Shown: positions 5,484-6,162 of the stretch, one piece after another
How the letters are laid out: every line of letters begins with the position of its first letter
Numbering within the stretch: the first letter of the stretch is position 1
Assembly: GCA_002731395.1 (NCBI GenBank)
Contig: PCBQ01000027.1
Coordinates: forward strand, 7,114-13,275
From: Methanobacteriota archaeon
GTDB lineage: Archaea > Thermoplasmatota > Poseidoniia > Poseidoniales > Poseidoniaceae
Reading direction: 5' to 3'
DNA: 6,162 bases
Notes under the pieces: model-generated
What the model saw: only the letters and a program-made list of their open reading frames with translations
Database searches by the model: none
Told to the model about the DNA's origin: nothing
Program-made: the position numbers and the translations under genes

Positions 5484-5898
5484 TCAGAAGGGCGTATCCC
5501 TCGTTCATCCACGCGTACCCTTCTTCGGTCCACTTGAGCAAGCGATCGACGGCGTCCTCGTTCAGGCCAAGATGATCGGCGATGTCCCTCAGCGCCTCAA
5601 GTTCGTCCTCGTCAACGTTGCCGTCTGCAGCCGCCATCAAGACAGAATCGCGGAGAGCGAGGCGGCCTGCTTCCGGACCGAGTTCCTGCAGGCATTCCTC
5701 GAGGGGAGGGGGGACCTTCAGAGCAGAACGAATGGACTTCCTTTGGTTCGGCGAGAGAAGGGCCGTGCCAAGGCGCTGTTCAAACATGGCCATTTCGTCA
5801 ACCGTCAATTCATCATCAACGCGCGTCATGAACGCCAAAACCTTGGCGTAGGCAAACCGTTCTTCTTGCGGAAGTTTGTGCAAGGTATCAGGCAGCAT
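5470..5898 (-). CDS. TerB-like helical protein, copy A
   Basis: 142 residues from the ATG at 5898. The frame stays open to an ATG at 6033, but the extra 45 residues are unlike the neighbouring paralogue, and that start would collide with the divergent gene at 6032. With the 5898 start the length matches copy B (145). The second half carries the clearest TerB signature here, SVLMAAADGNVDEDELEALR (about 88-107) followed by DIADHLGLNEDAV. The first half has a weaker equivalent, AFMTRVDDELTVDEMAMFEQ (about 22-41). The protein thus looks like two helical bundles in tandem. It ends in WTEEGYAWMNEGYALL, shared in pattern with copy B. It is cytoplasmic, acidic and has no membrane segment. It is first of a two-gene unit. 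No convincing TATA box or Shine-Dalgarno motif precedes 5898. Function unknown. Confidence 0.65.
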   Translation of the reverse strand: MLPDTLHKLPQEERFAYAKVLAFMTRVDDELTVDEMAMFEQRLGTALLSPNQRKSIRSALKVPPPLEECLQELGPEAGRLALRDSVLMAAADGNVDEDELEALRDIADHLGLNEDAVDRLLKWTEEGYAWMNEGYALLNDLA

Positions 5899-6031
5899 GA
5901 AGGTTGATGCCGCAACGCCCCTCAAGAACCCAACGGCGAAGGAGGGGCCAGCATGACCAACATTCGAGGTGCAGGCCTTCGCCGTGGAGGATGCACGAGC
6001 ATCAAAGAGGGGGCGTGACCGCTGGGCTTGC
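5899..6031. other. Divergent intergenic region, no clear promoter
   Basis: These 133 bases separate the TerB-like pair from the DUF2237 gene and should hold promoters for both. The stretch is GC-rich, with no good TATA element on either strand; the most AT-rich patch is ATCAAAG at 6001-6007. Both flanking frames stay open into it (minus frame to 6033, plus frame back to 5957), so either gene could start earlier than annotated. Confidence 0.4.
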
Positions 6032-6162
6032 ATGGAACCCTCACTGAACGTGCATGGTCACCCGCTCGAACCATGCTCTGTCGACCCACTCACGGGATGG
6101 TACCGTGATGGGTGCTGCAACACGGACGAGCACGATCGTGGGATGCACACGGTGTGTTGCAT
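6032..6162 (+). CDS. DUF2237 family protein, N-terminal fragment
   Basis: The first 43 residues are visible before the window ends. They contain NVHGHPLEPCSVDPLTGWY (6-24) followed by RDGCCNTDEHDRGMHTVCC (25-43), a close match to the hallmark N-terminus of DUF2237 (NVLG.PLEPCS.DP.TGFYRDGCC....D.G.HTVC). The family is small (roughly 120-130 residues), widespread in bacteria and archaea, and of unknown function. Its conserved Cys, Asp and His residues suggest metal or ligand binding, but that is an inference. The visible part has five cysteines (15, 28, 29, 42, 43). The ATG at 6032 puts the motif where the family has it. An open frame back to 5957 with GTG codons at 5969 and 5984 leaves a longer form possible. 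The start overlaps the palindromic CATG at 6031-6034, shared with the longest minus-strand frame. Confidence 0.9.
   Translation, partial: MEPSLNVHGHPLEPCSVDPLTGWYRDGCCNTDEHDRGMHTVCC

Noticed and set aside
4992..5537. 181-codon plus-strand frame opposite the TerB-like genes
   Set aside because: Low-quality composition and no motif. The minus-strand frames have coherent helical patterns and overlap as tandem genes normally do.
5046..5898. Tellurite-resistance operon
   Set aside because: Only TerB-like motifs are present; no TerC, TerD/Z or TerA-type genes are in the window, and standalone TerB-like proteins are common elsewhere.

Overview
The window looks like a stretch of archaeal chromosome, most likely from a planktonic euryarchaeote such as Marine Group II / Candidatus Poseidoniales. 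That assignment is an inference from four things: dense gene packing on both strands at fairly high GC; a clear archaeal TATA box (TTTATATT) about 45 bases ahead of an NTPase gene; a THEP1-type NTPase; and a mix of archaeal and bacterial-looking housekeeping genes. A bacterial origin is not strictly excluded, because several families occur in both domains and some starts have Shine-Dalgarno motifs. No rRNA, tRNA, CRISPR array, transposase, phage gene or integration site was seen, and no stretch longer than about 150 bases is without a gene.

Left part (1-2968). The window opens with the C-terminal end of a type-2 (Ntn-hydrolase) asparaginase / isoaspartyl peptidase on the plus strand. A roughly 490-residue HEAT-repeat protein of unknown role follows. 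Its stop lies three bases from the stop of a convergent four-helix membrane protein on the minus strand. That membrane gene is divergent from a GalU-like sugar-nucleotide pyrophosphorylase on the plus strand, with almost no spacer between the two starts.

Middle part (3011-5007, all minus strand, transcribed right to left). A probable operon runs from the TATA box at 4998-5005 through a THEP1 NTPase, a small two-helix membrane protein with a coiled-coil tail, the lipoyl carrier GcvH and an RNase HI. The gaps are 37, 43 and 13 bases. Its members share no obvious pathway: nucleotide hydrolysis, one-carbon/lipoyl metabolism and RNA:DNA hybrid removal. It converges on the GalU-like gene across a 42-base gap holding a weak hairpin.

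Right part (5046-6162). Two overlapping minus-strand genes encode small TerB-like helical proteins, each apparently built of two related halves. They look like products of a local duplication. Divergent from them, the first 43 residues of a DUF2237 protein run off the right edge.

Most of the window is ordinary housekeeping and accessory content. The best leads are the duplicated TerB-like pair, the mixed-function THEP1/GcvH/RNase HI operon, an RNase HI with an unusual spacing of catalytic residues, and the uncharacterised HEAT-repeat protein.
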